A stretch of DNA of 31,628 nucleotides from Clostridiales bacterium (lineage in GTDB: Bacteria > Bacillota > Clostridia > Christensenellales > CAG-314). Positions within the stretch are counted from its first letter, which is position 1. The number at the start of each line of letters is the position of its first letter. This document shows positions 14,031 to 21,681 of this stretch, piece by piece. The notes beneath the pieces are model-generated. The model worked only from the letters and a program-made list of their open reading frames with translations, had not been told where the DNA came from and did no database searches. The position numbers and the translations under genes are program-made. The stretch spans positions 1-31,628 of the forward strand of contig SFEB01000018.1 in the NCBI GenBank assembly GCA_004558105.1, given 5' to 3'.

Positions 14031-15677
14031 CTAAAATTCTACCGTAACCGTAGTTCCCTCGCCCGCTGTGCTGTCAAGTTTTATACTGCCGCCATGATAC
14101 GCCACGGCATGCTTTACGATAGACAAACCTAACCCCGTGCCGCCCGTTTCTTTGGAATGGCTCTTGTCCACACGGTAAAAACGTTCAAAGACGCGACTTT
14201 GATGTTCAACGGGAATACCGATACCCGTGTCGCTTACTTTAAGGATTACGTTATCCGCATTCTTATTGAGTCCGACGGTAACGCTGCCGCCCTCTTTGTT
14301 GTAACGGATAGCGTTGTCGCAAAGGTTGTATACGATTTCGTAAAGGTACCTGCGTACGCCGTTCATAACGCACGGTTCGCCGTCAAGAGAAATTCTAACC
14401 CGTTTTTTCGCCGCCGACGCCGACAAAACTTCTACAACCTCTTTAGTAATATCGTAAAGGTCAACCGATTCGGATGCAGATTCGCTGTTTTCGTCGAGTT
14501 GCGAAAGTCGGATAATATCGTTTATCAGCGACACCAGTCTGGTCGCTTCGCTCTTTATATTTCCTACGAAACGCTTTGTGTCCTCCGGTTTGACTAAGCC
14601 GTTTTCAAGAAGTTCCGCACTGCCGATAATGGATTGAAGCGGCGTTTTAAGTTCGTGAGAAACGTTTGCGGTAAACTCTCTGCGGTTCCGCTCGGCATAA
14701 GCCGATTCGGTTACGTCCAGACACAGTATTACGACGCCCACTGTTTTGCCTTCCGACTCGGTACGGTTGATGATAAACCTGTATTCGCTGCCGTTCCTTT
14801 CTTCGCGGAATTCGCTGTGTTTACCCTCAAGGGCTTTTTCGACGGCATGGCTCATTTCCGTTCTTCTGTCGACGGTGAGAAAATCCCGACCAACGGCTGA
14901 GTCGTCCGTTCCGAACAGTTTTTTTGCCGCTTTGTTTATGCTGATAATCACGCCGTTTTTATCGAGAAGAACGAGTCCTTCGTTCATAGACGCCGTTATT
15001 TGTTTAAACTCGTCCGACTTTTGTTTCAGTTCCTGCATCTGACGGTTAATTTGCTTGCGCTGTTTATCCAGTTTTGTGAGAATGGGGGTTATTTCCTCAT
15101 AAGCGTCGTTTTCGGCAGGATGATCCAGGTCAAGATTGTCAAGCGACTTTACTATACCGCTCGACATCGTGTGCGAAAGCACGAGCGCCACCACGATTGA
15201 AATAAAAGCGATGACTATTACGGCGGGAAGCATATCGAGAATCAACGCCCCCACCGTCATCTGACTCATCGAAATACGAAGAACTTTTCCGTTTTCCAGA
15301 CGCACCGCCTCGTAAAACGTCCGTTCGGTCAAGGTAGAAGATTTTCTCACGCTGCTGCCGCTGCCGCTTTCGAGGGCTTGGGCGATTTCCTCACGATCGA
15401 GATGGTTTTCCATTTCCGACGCGTCGACCAGAGAGTCGTAAAGCACCGTTCCGTCGGCGTCCACCAGAGTAAAACGGAAAATCGACGAATCTAATTTTTC
15501 AAGATACTCCGTACCGTTTTCGTTTACGCCTGCCGAAACGAGCGAAAGCGCCTCTTTAAGTTGCGCTACATGCGATTTGTTATAATAATCGAATAAAAAA
15601 TTGCTCGCGATAAAAAAACTTATCAAAAGCACCACTATCGCAACAACAATAATGGAACGAAAGATTTTCTTTGTCAT
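14031..15677 (-). CDS. phoR: Phosphate-regulon sensor histidine kinase PhoR
   Basis: 548 residues. Layout: transmembrane helix 1 (about 10-30), an extracytoplasmic sensor loop of about 120 residues, transmembrane helix 2 (AVIVIAFISIVVALVLSHTM, about 152-171), a HAMP-like coiled segment, a PAS domain (ITASMNEGLVLLDKNGVIIS to about 325), the HisKA box NVSHELKTPLQSIIGSAELL with the phospho-accepting histidine, and an ATPase domain with the N box (YNLCDNAIRYN), G1 (VSDTGIGIP) and G2 (GGTGLGLSIVKH). It should sense phosphate supply through PstSCAB-PhoU and phosphorylate the response regulator encoded just upstream, whose frame it overlaps by four bases. Last gene of the seven-gene pst-pho operon. 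Confidence 0.95.
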   Translation of the reverse strand: MTKKIFRSIIVVAIVVLLISFFIASNFLFDYYNKSHVAQLKEALSLVSAGVNENGTEYLEKLDSSIFRFTLVDADGTVLYDSLVDASEMENHLDREEIAQALESGSGSSVRKSSTLTERTFYEAVRLENGKVLRISMSQMTVGALILDMLPAVIVIAFISIVVALVLSHTMSSGIVKSLDNLDLDHPAENDAYEEITPILTKLDKQRKQINRQMQELKQKSDEFKQITASMNEGLVLLDKNGVIISINKAAKKLFGTDDSAVGRDFLTVDRRTEMSHAVEKALEGKHSEFREERNGSEYRFIINRTESEGKTVGVVILCLDVTESAYAERNRREFTANVSHELKTPLQSIIGSAELLENGLVKPEDTKRFVGNIKSEATRLVSLINDIIRLSQLDENSESASESVDLYDITKEVVEVLSASAAKKRVRISLDGEPCVMNGVRRYLYEIVYNLCDNAIRYNKEGGSVTVGLNKNADNVILKVSDTGIGIPVEHQSRVFERFYRVDKSHSKETGGTGLGLSIVKHAVAYHGGSIKLDSTAGEGTTVTVEF

Positions 15678-16348
15678 TTTCCGCTCTCCATTTTATACCC
15701 CACGCCTATCACCGTTTCGATCAAAGCGCCTTCCTTGCCGAGTTTCTGACGTAGCGTTTTAATATGCATGTCCACCGTTCTCGACTCGCCGAGATAATCC
15801 AGTCCCCAGACCTCGGAAAGCAGTTTGTCGCGCGAAAAAACTATGCCGGGGTTTTTCATAAAAAGTTTAAGAATTTCAAATTCTTTATAGGTAAGAGCCA
15901 CCTTTTCGCCGCCGACGGTAACGAGGTGTTCTTTGGCGTTAAGAACGATTTCGTCGACGGTAAAGACTTCTTCCTTTCGGTCGGGCTGACAGCGACGCAA
16001 AACCGCTTTGATACGCGACACCATTTCCATAACTCCGAAAGGTTTGACGAGATAATCGTCCGCACCCGTATCCAACCCTTGAATTTTATCCATTTCCGTG
16101 CCTTTTGCGGTCGCCATAATCACCGGGATTTTTCGGGTGTCGGGATTGCTTTTTATTTCTTTAAGCACTTCTACCCCGTCTTTACCGGGCAACATTATAT
16201 CCAGCACAATCAACTCGGGAATTTCGGTTTTTAGGGCTTTAAGCATAGAAACGCCGTCGGCAAAGCCTTTTGCTTCAAACCCCGTCTGCGTCAAAGCGTA
16301 AACCTCTATCTCGCGTATGGTATCGTCGTCGTCAACACACCAGATCAT
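15674..16348 (-). CDS. phoP: Phosphate-regulon response regulator, PhoB/PhoP type
   Basis: 224 residues from the ATG at 16348. This start is chosen because AAAGGAG precedes it and the receiver domain begins at once (MIWCVDDDDTIREIEVYAL); a longer frame to 16441 would run through the phoU end. The receiver domain has the acidic pocket DDDD (5-8), the phospho-Asp in LIVLDIMLPGKDG (about Asp-51), the Thr of MATAKGTEMD and the Lys of LVKPFG. The C-terminal winged helix (about 125-224) is of OmpR/PhoB type, with LTYKEFEILKLFMKNPGIVFSR in two parts and SRTVDMHIKTLRQKLG as recognition helix. It very likely binds the direct repeats upstream of pstS. Its ribosome binding site lies in the last phoU codons. 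Confidence 0.95.
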   Translation of the reverse strand: MIWCVDDDDTIREIEVYALTQTGFEAKGFADGVSMLKALKTEIPELIVLDIMLPGKDGVEVLKEIKSNPDTRKIPVIMATAKGTEMDKIQGLDTGADDYLVKPFGVMEMVSRIKAVLRRCQPDRKEEVFTVDEIVLNAKEHLVTVGGEKVALTYKEFEILKLFMKNPGIVFSRDKLLSEVWGLDYLGESRTVDMHIKTLRQKLGKEGALIETVIGVGYKMESGK

Positions 16349-16349
16349 T

Positions 16350-16994
16350 TTATTCTCCTTTGTGAACGCCGGTAACGGAAAACTCCACCCATTCCGCAAT
16401 GTTAACGGCATGGTCTCCGATTCGTTCAAAATATTTTGCAATCATAAGAAGATCCAGAGCATACTCGCCGTCGGTGGTATTCTCGGTAATCATTCTGATA
16501 AGCGTCTGTTTTACCCTGTCGAAAGCGTCGTCCACCACGTCGTCGTAATCGGAAACCGACTTTGCAAGCTGGAGATCCTGCTTTACGTAAGCGTCGATGC
16601 TGTCGGTAACCATTTTGATGGTGGCTTCTGCCATAAGTCGTATATCGTGACATTCCCGTCCCGTTCTGCCGTTGAGAAAACCGATAATTTCCGCTATATC
16701 CTCAGCCTGATCGCCTATCCTTTCCATATCGGTAATCATTTTAAGCGCGGCGGAAATAACGCGGAGGTCTTTTGCCACCGGTTGTTGTTGAAGAAGTAAT
16801 TTAAGGCAAACCGACTCTATTTCACGCTCCAGCTGGTCGATTGAATGTCCTTGCTCTTTCGCTCTCTTCGCGCCCGATACGTCGCCTTCGAGAAGAGCGT
16901 TTACCGCCAGCGAAATAATATTTTCGCATTCCGCGCCCATCTCTATCATTTTTTTGTTAAGGAGCATAAGTTGCTCGTCAAATCTGCTTCGCAT
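16350..16994 (-). CDS. phoU: Phosphate signalling protein PhoU
   Basis: 214 residues, two repeated three-helix PhoU domains (about 10-100 and 112-205), each with the metal-binding pattern: DMERIGDQAEDIAEII and KYFERIGDHAVNIAEWV. PhoU links the Pst transporter to the kinase PhoR and keeps the regulon off when phosphate is plentiful. It lies between pstB (three bases upstream) and the response regulator gene (one base between stop and start), so co-transcription and coupling are near certain. The ribosome binding site is weak (TTTGG), in line with coupling to pstB. Confidence 0.97.
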   Translation of the reverse strand: MRSRFDEQLMLLNKKMIEMGAECENIISLAVNALLEGDVSGAKRAKEQGHSIDQLEREIESVCLKLLLQQQPVAKDLRVISAALKMITDMERIGDQAEDIAEIIGFLNGRTGRECHDIRLMAEATIKMVTDSIDAYVKQDLQLAKSVSDYDDVVDDAFDRVKQTLIRMITENTTDGEYALDLLMIAKYFERIGDHAVNIAEWVEFSVTGVHKGE

Positions 16995-16997
16995 AAT

Positions 16998-17795
16998 TTA
17001 TCCAAACCTTCCTGTAATATAATCTTCGGTGCGTTTGTCCGTCGGCTGCGCGAAAAGTTCTTCCGTTCCGCCGAATTCCACCAATTCCCCGACGAGGAAA
17101 AACGCAGTGTTGTCCGAAATTCGGACGGCTTGTTGCATGTTGTGGGTTACTATAATTATAGTATATTTTTCTTTTAATTGCAACACTAATTCTTCAATTC
17201 GGGAAGTAGAAATGGGATCAAGCGCCGACGTCGGTTCGTCCATAAGTAAAACCTTGGGCTGTACGGCAAGGGCTCTGGCGATACAGAGACGCTGTTGCTG
17301 ACCGCCCGAGAGACCGAGCGCGCTCTTTTTAAGCCTGTCTTTCACTTCGTCCCAGATTGCCGCGCCGCACAACGCCTGCTCGACTATCTCGTCAAGTTTT
17401 ACCTTGTTCTTTATTCCGTGCGTACGCGGACCGTACGCTACGTTGTCGTAAATACTCATCGGAAAAGGATTGGGTTTCTGAAACACCATACCCACGTCGC
17501 GACGGAGTTCGTTTACGTCGACGTCCTTGTCAAAAATATTCCGACCGTCGTAACGGACTTCTCCCGTTATCTTCACGTCGGGAATAAGGTCGTTCATTCG
17601 GTTGAGGGTTTTAAGAAAAGTCGATTTTCCGCATCCAGAGGGACCAATGAGAGCAGTAATGCTTTTTTCGGGAACGGATATATTGATATTCTTCAAAGCC
17701 TGGTTATCGCCGTACCACAGACAAAGGTCTTTTGCCGTGATTATCTGAGATTTTTCGCCAAACTCACTCTTGGCGAAAGCGTTCAATTCACTCAT
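16998..17795 (-). CDS. pstB: Phosphate ABC transporter ATP-binding protein PstB
   Basis: 265 residues. ATPase of the high-affinity phosphate importer PstSCAB. Walker A GPSGCGKST, the Q-loop VGMVFQKPNPFPMSIYDNVAYG (in two parts), the signature LSGGQQQR, Walker B VLLMDEPTSALDP and switch His in IIIVTHNMQQA are all present. The wording PNPFPMSIYDNVAYGPR is specific for PstB. About fourteen extra N-terminal residues (MSELNAFAKSEFGE) precede the usual start. The start overlaps the pstA stop by four bases and has AAAGGAG. Confidence 0.98.
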   Translation of the reverse strand: MSELNAFAKSEFGEKSQIITAKDLCLWYGDNQALKNINISVPEKSITALIGPSGCGKSTFLKTLNRMNDLIPDVKITGEVRYDGRNIFDKDVDVNELRRDVGMVFQKPNPFPMSIYDNVAYGPRTHGIKNKVKLDEIVEQALCGAAIWDEVKDRLKKSALGLSGGQQQRLCIARALAVQPKVLLMDEPTSALDPISTSRIEELVLQLKEKYTIIIVTHNMQQAVRISDNTAFFLVGELVEFGGTEELFAQPTDKRTEDYITGRFG

Positions 17796-18634
17796 GTGTT
17801 TCTCCTTTTTTCAAAGTACTTGCCGACCAGAGTGGCGGCGAGGTTTAACAGTAACGTCAGTATCAGAAGAATGGCGGCAATGGCAAAGGCAACGCCGAAC
17901 TCACCCTCTTCCTTCGCATACACGTAGAGAGCGACCGTCAAGGTTGAACCCGGAGAAACGATACCGGTAAAAATATCGTTTAAATTGTGGGCTATACCCG
18001 CCGTAAACAGCAGAGCCGCCGATTCTCCGAGTATACGTCCCACCGAAAGTATGCAACCGGTAATAATACCGTCCACACACCCCGGCAATACCACGGTACG
18101 TATCACTCTCCATTTTCCCGCGCCGAGACCGAAAGCACCCTCGCGGTAACTCTGCGGAACGGTTTTTAAACTTTCCTGCGTCGTGCGCATTATCGTGGGT
18201 AAGTTCATAATAACCAGCGTAAGCGCACCGGCAAGCAGACTCGTTCCGAAGTTGTTGGCAAAAATAAGCATACCGACAAGACCGTAAATAATGGACGGAA
18301 TACCCGAAAGGGTTTCGGCGGCGTACTCTATCGCCGCCACTATTTTTTTGTTTTTTGCGTACTCCGTCAGATAAATTGCCGCTCCTACTCCGAGAGGCAA
18401 TACGACGATAAGCGTTGCGATAACAATGTAGATCGTGTTGAGAATATCGGGTAAAATACCCACTCTGTCGTTAAGATAACTCGGTTTTGTAGAAAGGAGT
18501 TCCCACGTTATATTTGGAATTCCGTTCACGAGAACGTATCCCACGATAAACAGCACCAACGCCACCGTGAGTGCCGTTGCCGTTATCATCAGAACGCGCA
18601 TCGACGTAACGTATATCTTTCTCTTCTTATTCAT
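17792..18634 (-). CDS. pstA: Phosphate ABC transporter permease PstA
   Basis: 280 residues with six predicted membrane helices, the first at about 12-36. The permease EAA loop is visible in LKTVPQSYREGAFGLGAGKWRV, in two parts. SGIPSIIYGLVGMLIFANNFG is typical of PstA. It forms the channel with PstC in the cytoplasmic membrane. It starts one base after the pstC stop and overlaps pstB by four bases, so the three are translated as one block. Confidence 0.97.
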   Translation of the reverse strand: MNKKRKIYVTSMRVLMITATALTVALVLFIVGYVLVNGIPNITWELLSTKPSYLNDRVGILPDILNTIYIVIATLIVVLPLGVGAAIYLTEYAKNKKIVAAIEYAAETLSGIPSIIYGLVGMLIFANNFGTSLLAGALTLVIMNLPTIMRTTQESLKTVPQSYREGAFGLGAGKWRVIRTVVLPGCVDGIITGCILSVGRILGESAALLFTAGIAHNLNDIFTGIVSPGSTLTVALYVYAKEEGEFGVAFAIAAILLILTLLLNLAATLVGKYFEKRRNT

Positions 18635-18635
18635 A

Positions 18636-19508
18636 TTATTTTTCCTTACTCCGTTTCAAGAAAAAGTTGAGCGTAGCGTTAATCAGCATAATAAACAGGA
18701 AAAGCACGAGGGCTATCGAAAACAACGCCTGTCTCTGCAAACTCCCGTGACTCGCGTACGCCATTTCGCTTGCGACGGCGGTAGTTAAAAATCGGACGCT
18801 CTGAAAAAGCGACGGCATATTTGCAACGTTGCCGGCAACCATCATGACCGCCATCGCTTCTCCGATAGCGCGCCCTACGCCGAGTACTACCGCCGTAGCA
18901 ATACCGCTCTTTGCCGCAGGTACCGAAACCTTAAAAAAGGTTTCGGTGGGGGTTGCGCCGAGAGCGAGGGACGCGTCTTCGTACTCTTTTGGCACGGAAT
19001 CCAACGCCGTTATCGATACCTTAATGATGCTGGGCAGTATCATGACTGCAAGCACCAGTATGGCGGCAAGAAGACTTGCGCCGTCGGGTACGTCGAAAAT
19101 CTTGCGGATAGCCGGCACGAGCACGAGCATACCTACGAAACCGTACACTACCGACGGTATCCCCGCAAGGAGGTTGACTGCGGATTCTATTACCGCCCTC
19201 ACCTTTTTGTTGGCGACCTTCGAAAGATACACTGCCGTAAGAAACCCTATCGGTACGCCGATAATAATCGCGCCTGCCGTCCCGTACACGCTCGTAAGTA
19301 TAAACGGCAATATCCCGTATTGCGATTCCGCCGCGGTGGGCGCCCATTTCTTGCCGAAAAGAAAGTTTATCAACCCGATTTCTTTGATGGCAGGAATACC
19401 CGATATTACGAGATAAACGGTAATCAGCAGTACGCATGTCACCGTAATAAGCCCGAGTATGAGAAATACGCCATGTACTATATTCTCAAATAATTTGTTT
19501 TTTTTCAT
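18636..19508 (-). CDS. pstC: Phosphate ABC transporter permease PstC
   Basis: 290 residues with six membrane helices, the first at about 12-34. The permease loop LDSVPKEYEDASLALGATPTE and the phrases AGIPSVVYGFVGM and LGVGRAIGEAMAVMMVAGN are characteristic of PstC. It pairs with PstA. The gene starts 64 bases after pstS, and a 12-bp hairpin lies in that gap. Its ribosome binding site (AGG only) is weak, so its translation may be kept well below that of pstS. Confidence 0.97.
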   Translation of the reverse strand: MKKNKLFENIVHGVFLILGLITVTCVLLITVYLVISGIPAIKEIGLINFLFGKKWAPTAAESQYGILPFILTSVYGTAGAIIIGVPIGFLTAVYLSKVANKKVRAVIESAVNLLAGIPSVVYGFVGMLVLVPAIRKIFDVPDGASLLAAILVLAVMILPSIIKVSITALDSVPKEYEDASLALGATPTETFFKVSVPAAKSGIATAVVLGVGRAIGEAMAVMMVAGNVANMPSLFQSVRFLTTAVASEMAYASHGSLQRQALFSIALVLFLFIMLINATLNFFLKRSKEK

Positions 19509-19528
19509 AATTAAACCTGAACGGGATT

Positions 19529-19556
19529 AAGCGACGGTGTGTTTACACCGTCGCTT
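19529..19556 (-). promoter_or_regulatory. Hairpin between pstS and pstC
   Basis: Perfect 12-bp stem AAGCGACGGTGT / ACACCGTCGCTT with a four-base loop. No T run follows on the minus strand, so it is more likely a partial terminator or an mRNA 3'-end stabiliser that raises pstS over pstCAB than a full stop. Confidence 0.7.
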
Positions 19557-19572
19557 GCAACTATTGTTTTTT

Positions 19573-20370
19573 TTAGTTTGCAGGTACTACGCCTGCCAAG
19601 CTGATAATCTCGTTTGCCGCTTCGGAGGTAACGTAATCGAAGAATTTTTGCGCGCTTTCCGAAAGTTTGACGCCTTGTTTAGTTACGAGAACGAAAGGAC
19701 GTTGTACGACGTAAGTGCCGTTCTTTACGGTTTCTTCGCTGGGTACGACGCCGCCGACGGTAACTGCTTTTACCGTATCCTTCACGGAAGCGAGAGACGC
19801 GTAACCGATAGCGTCTGCGTTACTTGCGACGGAAGTAATAACGTCGCCGGTAGAAGTCAGTTCCTGACGGTACTTGCATTCGCCTTCGGTACCGGTAATG
19901 GATTCAAATCCGTCCCTGGTGCCGCTGCCGGCTTCACGCCCGATAAGCACGATTTGTCTGTCGTTTCCCCCGACTTCTTTCCAGTTGGTGATTTCACCCG
20001 TATAAATTTTTGCGATTGTTTCCAGATCAAGACCGTTAACAGGGTTTTCGGAGTTAACGATAATCGCAATTCCGTCGTAAGCAAGTATCGTTTCTTCAAG
20101 TCCTTTCGCCTTTTCTTCGTCCTTGAGTCTGCGGCTTGAGAGACCAATATCGCATCTTCCTTCAAACACCGCCTGAATGCCTGCGCCGGAACCCGTTGCG
20201 TTGTAAGACACGGTAATACCCGTATCCGCTTCGAAAGCCTCGCCGAGTGCGCCGATAACCTTGTTCATAGAAGTAGAACCGTCGGTCGACACCGTCTCTT
20301 TTGGAGCACAGCCGACGAGCATGCAGATCGCTAAAACAACTACCGTAAGTAAACCAAAAAATTTTTTCAT
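19573..20370 (-). CDS. pstS: Phosphate ABC transporter substrate-binding lipoprotein PstS
   Basis: 265 residues. The signal peptide MKKFFGLLTVVVLAICMLVG is followed by the lipidated cysteine (LVGC, Cys-21), so the protein is anchored outside the membrane. The phosphate-binding residues are visible: DGSTSMNKV near the mature N-terminus, TGSGAGIQAV (about 61-70), SSRRLKDEE (about 79-87), and GREAGSGTRDGFE (about 149-161), the signature of PBP-like PstS proteins. It is the first gene of the pst operon, with AAAGGAG eight to nine bases upstream and a promoter with Pho-box repeats at 20425-20480. Confidence 0.97.
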   Translation of the reverse strand: MKKFFGLLTVVVLAICMLVGCAPKETVSTDGSTSMNKVIGALGEAFEADTGITVSYNATGSGAGIQAVFEGRCDIGLSSRRLKDEEKAKGLEETILAYDGIAIIVNSENPVNGLDLETIAKIYTGEITNWKEVGGNDRQIVLIGREAGSGTRDGFESITGTEGECKYRQELTSTGDVITSVASNADAIGYASLASVKDTVKAVTVGGVVPSEETVKNGTYVVQRPFVLVTKQGVKLSESAQKFFDYVTSEAANEIISLAGVVPAN

Positions 20371-20424
20371 CTTTTTTTCTCCTTTAAAATTTCGTTTTTT
20401 ATTTCGTCTTTCGACTACACCGCC

Positions 20425-20480
20425 ATTCTAATGCGCCGTAGTAAAATCCGTAAGCAAGCCGAAGTAAAATCGGAGTAAAA
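20425..20480 (-). promoter_or_regulatory. Pho-box repeats and promoter of the pst operon
   Basis: On the minus strand TTTTACT occurs at 20480-20474, 20469-20463 and 20446-20440. The first two are exactly 11 bases apart, and a degraded copy (CTTGCTT, about 20458-20452) occupies the next turn, the third full copy lying 23 bases on. Nine bases after the last repeat is TAGAAT (20430-20425) as a -10. Eleven-base direct repeats ending about ten bases before the -10 are the known layout of PhoB/PhoP sites. The operon encodes that regulator. Confidence 0.7.
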
Positions 20481-20503
20481 TAAAAAAACTCTTTTTTTAA
20501 ACG

Positions 20504-20532
20504 TTGCGTTTATACTTAGACGGTGATATAAT
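20504..20532 (+). promoter_or_regulatory. Promoter of the EamA transporter gene
   Basis: TTGCGT (20504-20509), 17-base spacer, TATAAT (20527-20532), 26 bases before the start. It is divergent from the pst promoter, whose Pho-box repeats lie 24 bases away. Confidence 0.7.
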
Positions 20533-20558
20533 AAAATCGCTTTTTGGAGAAAAAACGT

Positions 20559-21425
20559 ATGTGGATTGTTGCGGCTGTATTTTCAGCGTTTTTTGCGGGA
20601 ATAACGGCTATTCTTTCTAAATGCGGAATAAAAAACGTCAATTCCGACGTCGCTACGGCGATACGCACGTCGGTCGTACTCGTTTTTGCCTGGACAATCG
20701 TTTTCGTAACGGGAGCGTACGAAACGCTTTCGGAAATCGATCCGCGCTCGCTGATTTTTCTCGTCCTGTCGGGAATCGCCACCGGAGCGAGTTGGATTTG
20801 TTATTTTAAAGCGTTGTCGCTCGGCGAAGTTTCAAAAGTCGCGGCGGTAGACAAATCGAGCGTTATTTTTTCCGTTCTCATAGCAATAGCGGTATTTCCT
20901 GCCGAAAGACGGCTCTGGTGGGTTAAACTTATTTGCCTTGCCGCCGTAGGGGCAGGCACATGGTTGATGACGGAAATAAAACGGTCGGAAGAAAAAACCA
21001 AAACCACTTGGTTTTTCTTCGCCCTTTTATCCGCAATATTCGCCGCAATTACCTCCGTTCTTTCAAAATTGGGGATGGAAAACGTAAACTCCGACTGCGC
21101 CACTGCAATACGGACGGGAATAGTATTGATAATGGCGTGGCTGATAGTCTTTGCCAAAAAGGAAACGGGGCTCGTAAAAGAAGTCAACAAAAAGGACCTG
21201 TTGTTTCTCGTCTTCTCGGGCATATCGACCGGTATTTCGTGGTTGTGCTACTTTTACGCGATTCAGCACGGGCAGATAAGCGTAGTCGTTCCGATAGACA
21301 AACTCAGCATAGTGATAACGGTGGTTTTTTCGGTAATTTTCTTAAAAGAAAAAGCCTCGTCCAAGGTCTGGCTGGGACTGGGGCTGTTGACGGCAGGCAC
21401 TTTGTGTATGGCGATTTTCACCTGA
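20559..21425 (+). CDS. EamA family (drug/metabolite transporter superfamily) membrane protein
   Basis: 288 residues from the ATG at 20559, supported by GGAGA eight bases upstream; an in-frame TTG at 20544 overlaps that site. About ten membrane helices in two EamA halves. The halves are visibly duplicated: NVNSDVATAIRTSVVLVFAW with ISTG-like IATGASWICYFKALSLG (first half), and NVNSDCATAIRTGIVLIMAW with ISTGISWLCYFYAIQHG (second half). The substrate is unknown; family members export amino acids, sugars or drugs. The sequence resembles the short 'EamA, AIRT' subgroup common in anaerobes. It is monocistronic and divergent from pstS. The shared 190-base intergenic region could give it some phosphate response, but no own Pho box is seen. 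Confidence 0.92.
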   Translation: MWIVAAVFSAFFAGITAILSKCGIKNVNSDVATAIRTSVVLVFAWTIVFVTGAYETLSEIDPRSLIFLVLSGIATGASWICYFKALSLGEVSKVAAVDKSSVIFSVLIAIAVFPAERRLWWVKLICLAAVGAGTWLMTEIKRSEEKTKTTWFFFALLSAIFAAITSVLSKLGMENVNSDCATAIRTGIVLIMAWLIVFAKKETGLVKEVNKKDLLFLVFSGISTGISWLCYFYAIQHGQISVVVPIDKLSIVITVVFSVIFLKEKASSKVWLGLGLLTAGTLCMAIFT

Positions 21426-21473
21426 AATAAAGCATGTACCGCACGAAAACGGTAGACGACGAAAAAAAGTATA

Positions 21474-21508
21474 AAAAAAACGAACCCGAAAAGGTTCGTT
21501 TTATTTTT
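21474..21508 (+). terminator. Terminator between the EamA gene and tRNA-Leu
   Basis: Stem AAAACGAACC / GGTTCGTTTT flanked by A and T runs. It can serve both the plus-strand transporter gene and the minus-strand tRNA-Leu, whose CCA end is four bases away. Confidence 0.85.
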
Positions 21509-21511
21509 GTC

Positions 21512-21594
21512 TGGTGCGAAGGAAGGGACTTGAACCCTCACGTCTAAACATACGCACCTCAAACGTACGCGTCTGCCTGTTCCGCCACCTTCGC
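21512..21594 (-). tRNA. tRNA-Leu (GAG)
   Basis: Type II tRNA with a long variable arm. Acceptor GCGAAGG pairs with CCTTCGC, discriminator A, CCA encoded (21514-21512). The anticodon stem TACGT / GCGTA encloses TTGAGGT, giving GAG. D-loop AACAGGCAGAC and T-arm GAGGG-TTCAAGT-CCCTT are present. Promoter at 21612-21640. Confidence 0.96.
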
Positions 21595-21611
21595 AAACCG
21601 AATGCTTGTAA

Positions 21612-21640
21612 ATTATATATCAAAGTTAAAAAAAGGTCAA
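21612..21640 (-). promoter_or_regulatory. Promoter of tRNA-Leu
   Basis: Minus strand TTGACC (21640-21635), 17-base spacer, TATAAT (21617-21612), 18 bases before the tRNA 5' end. Confidence 0.8.
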
Positions 21641-21681
21641 TCGTTTTAAAGCAAAATAATCCGATTTTTTTGAAAGGTCGG

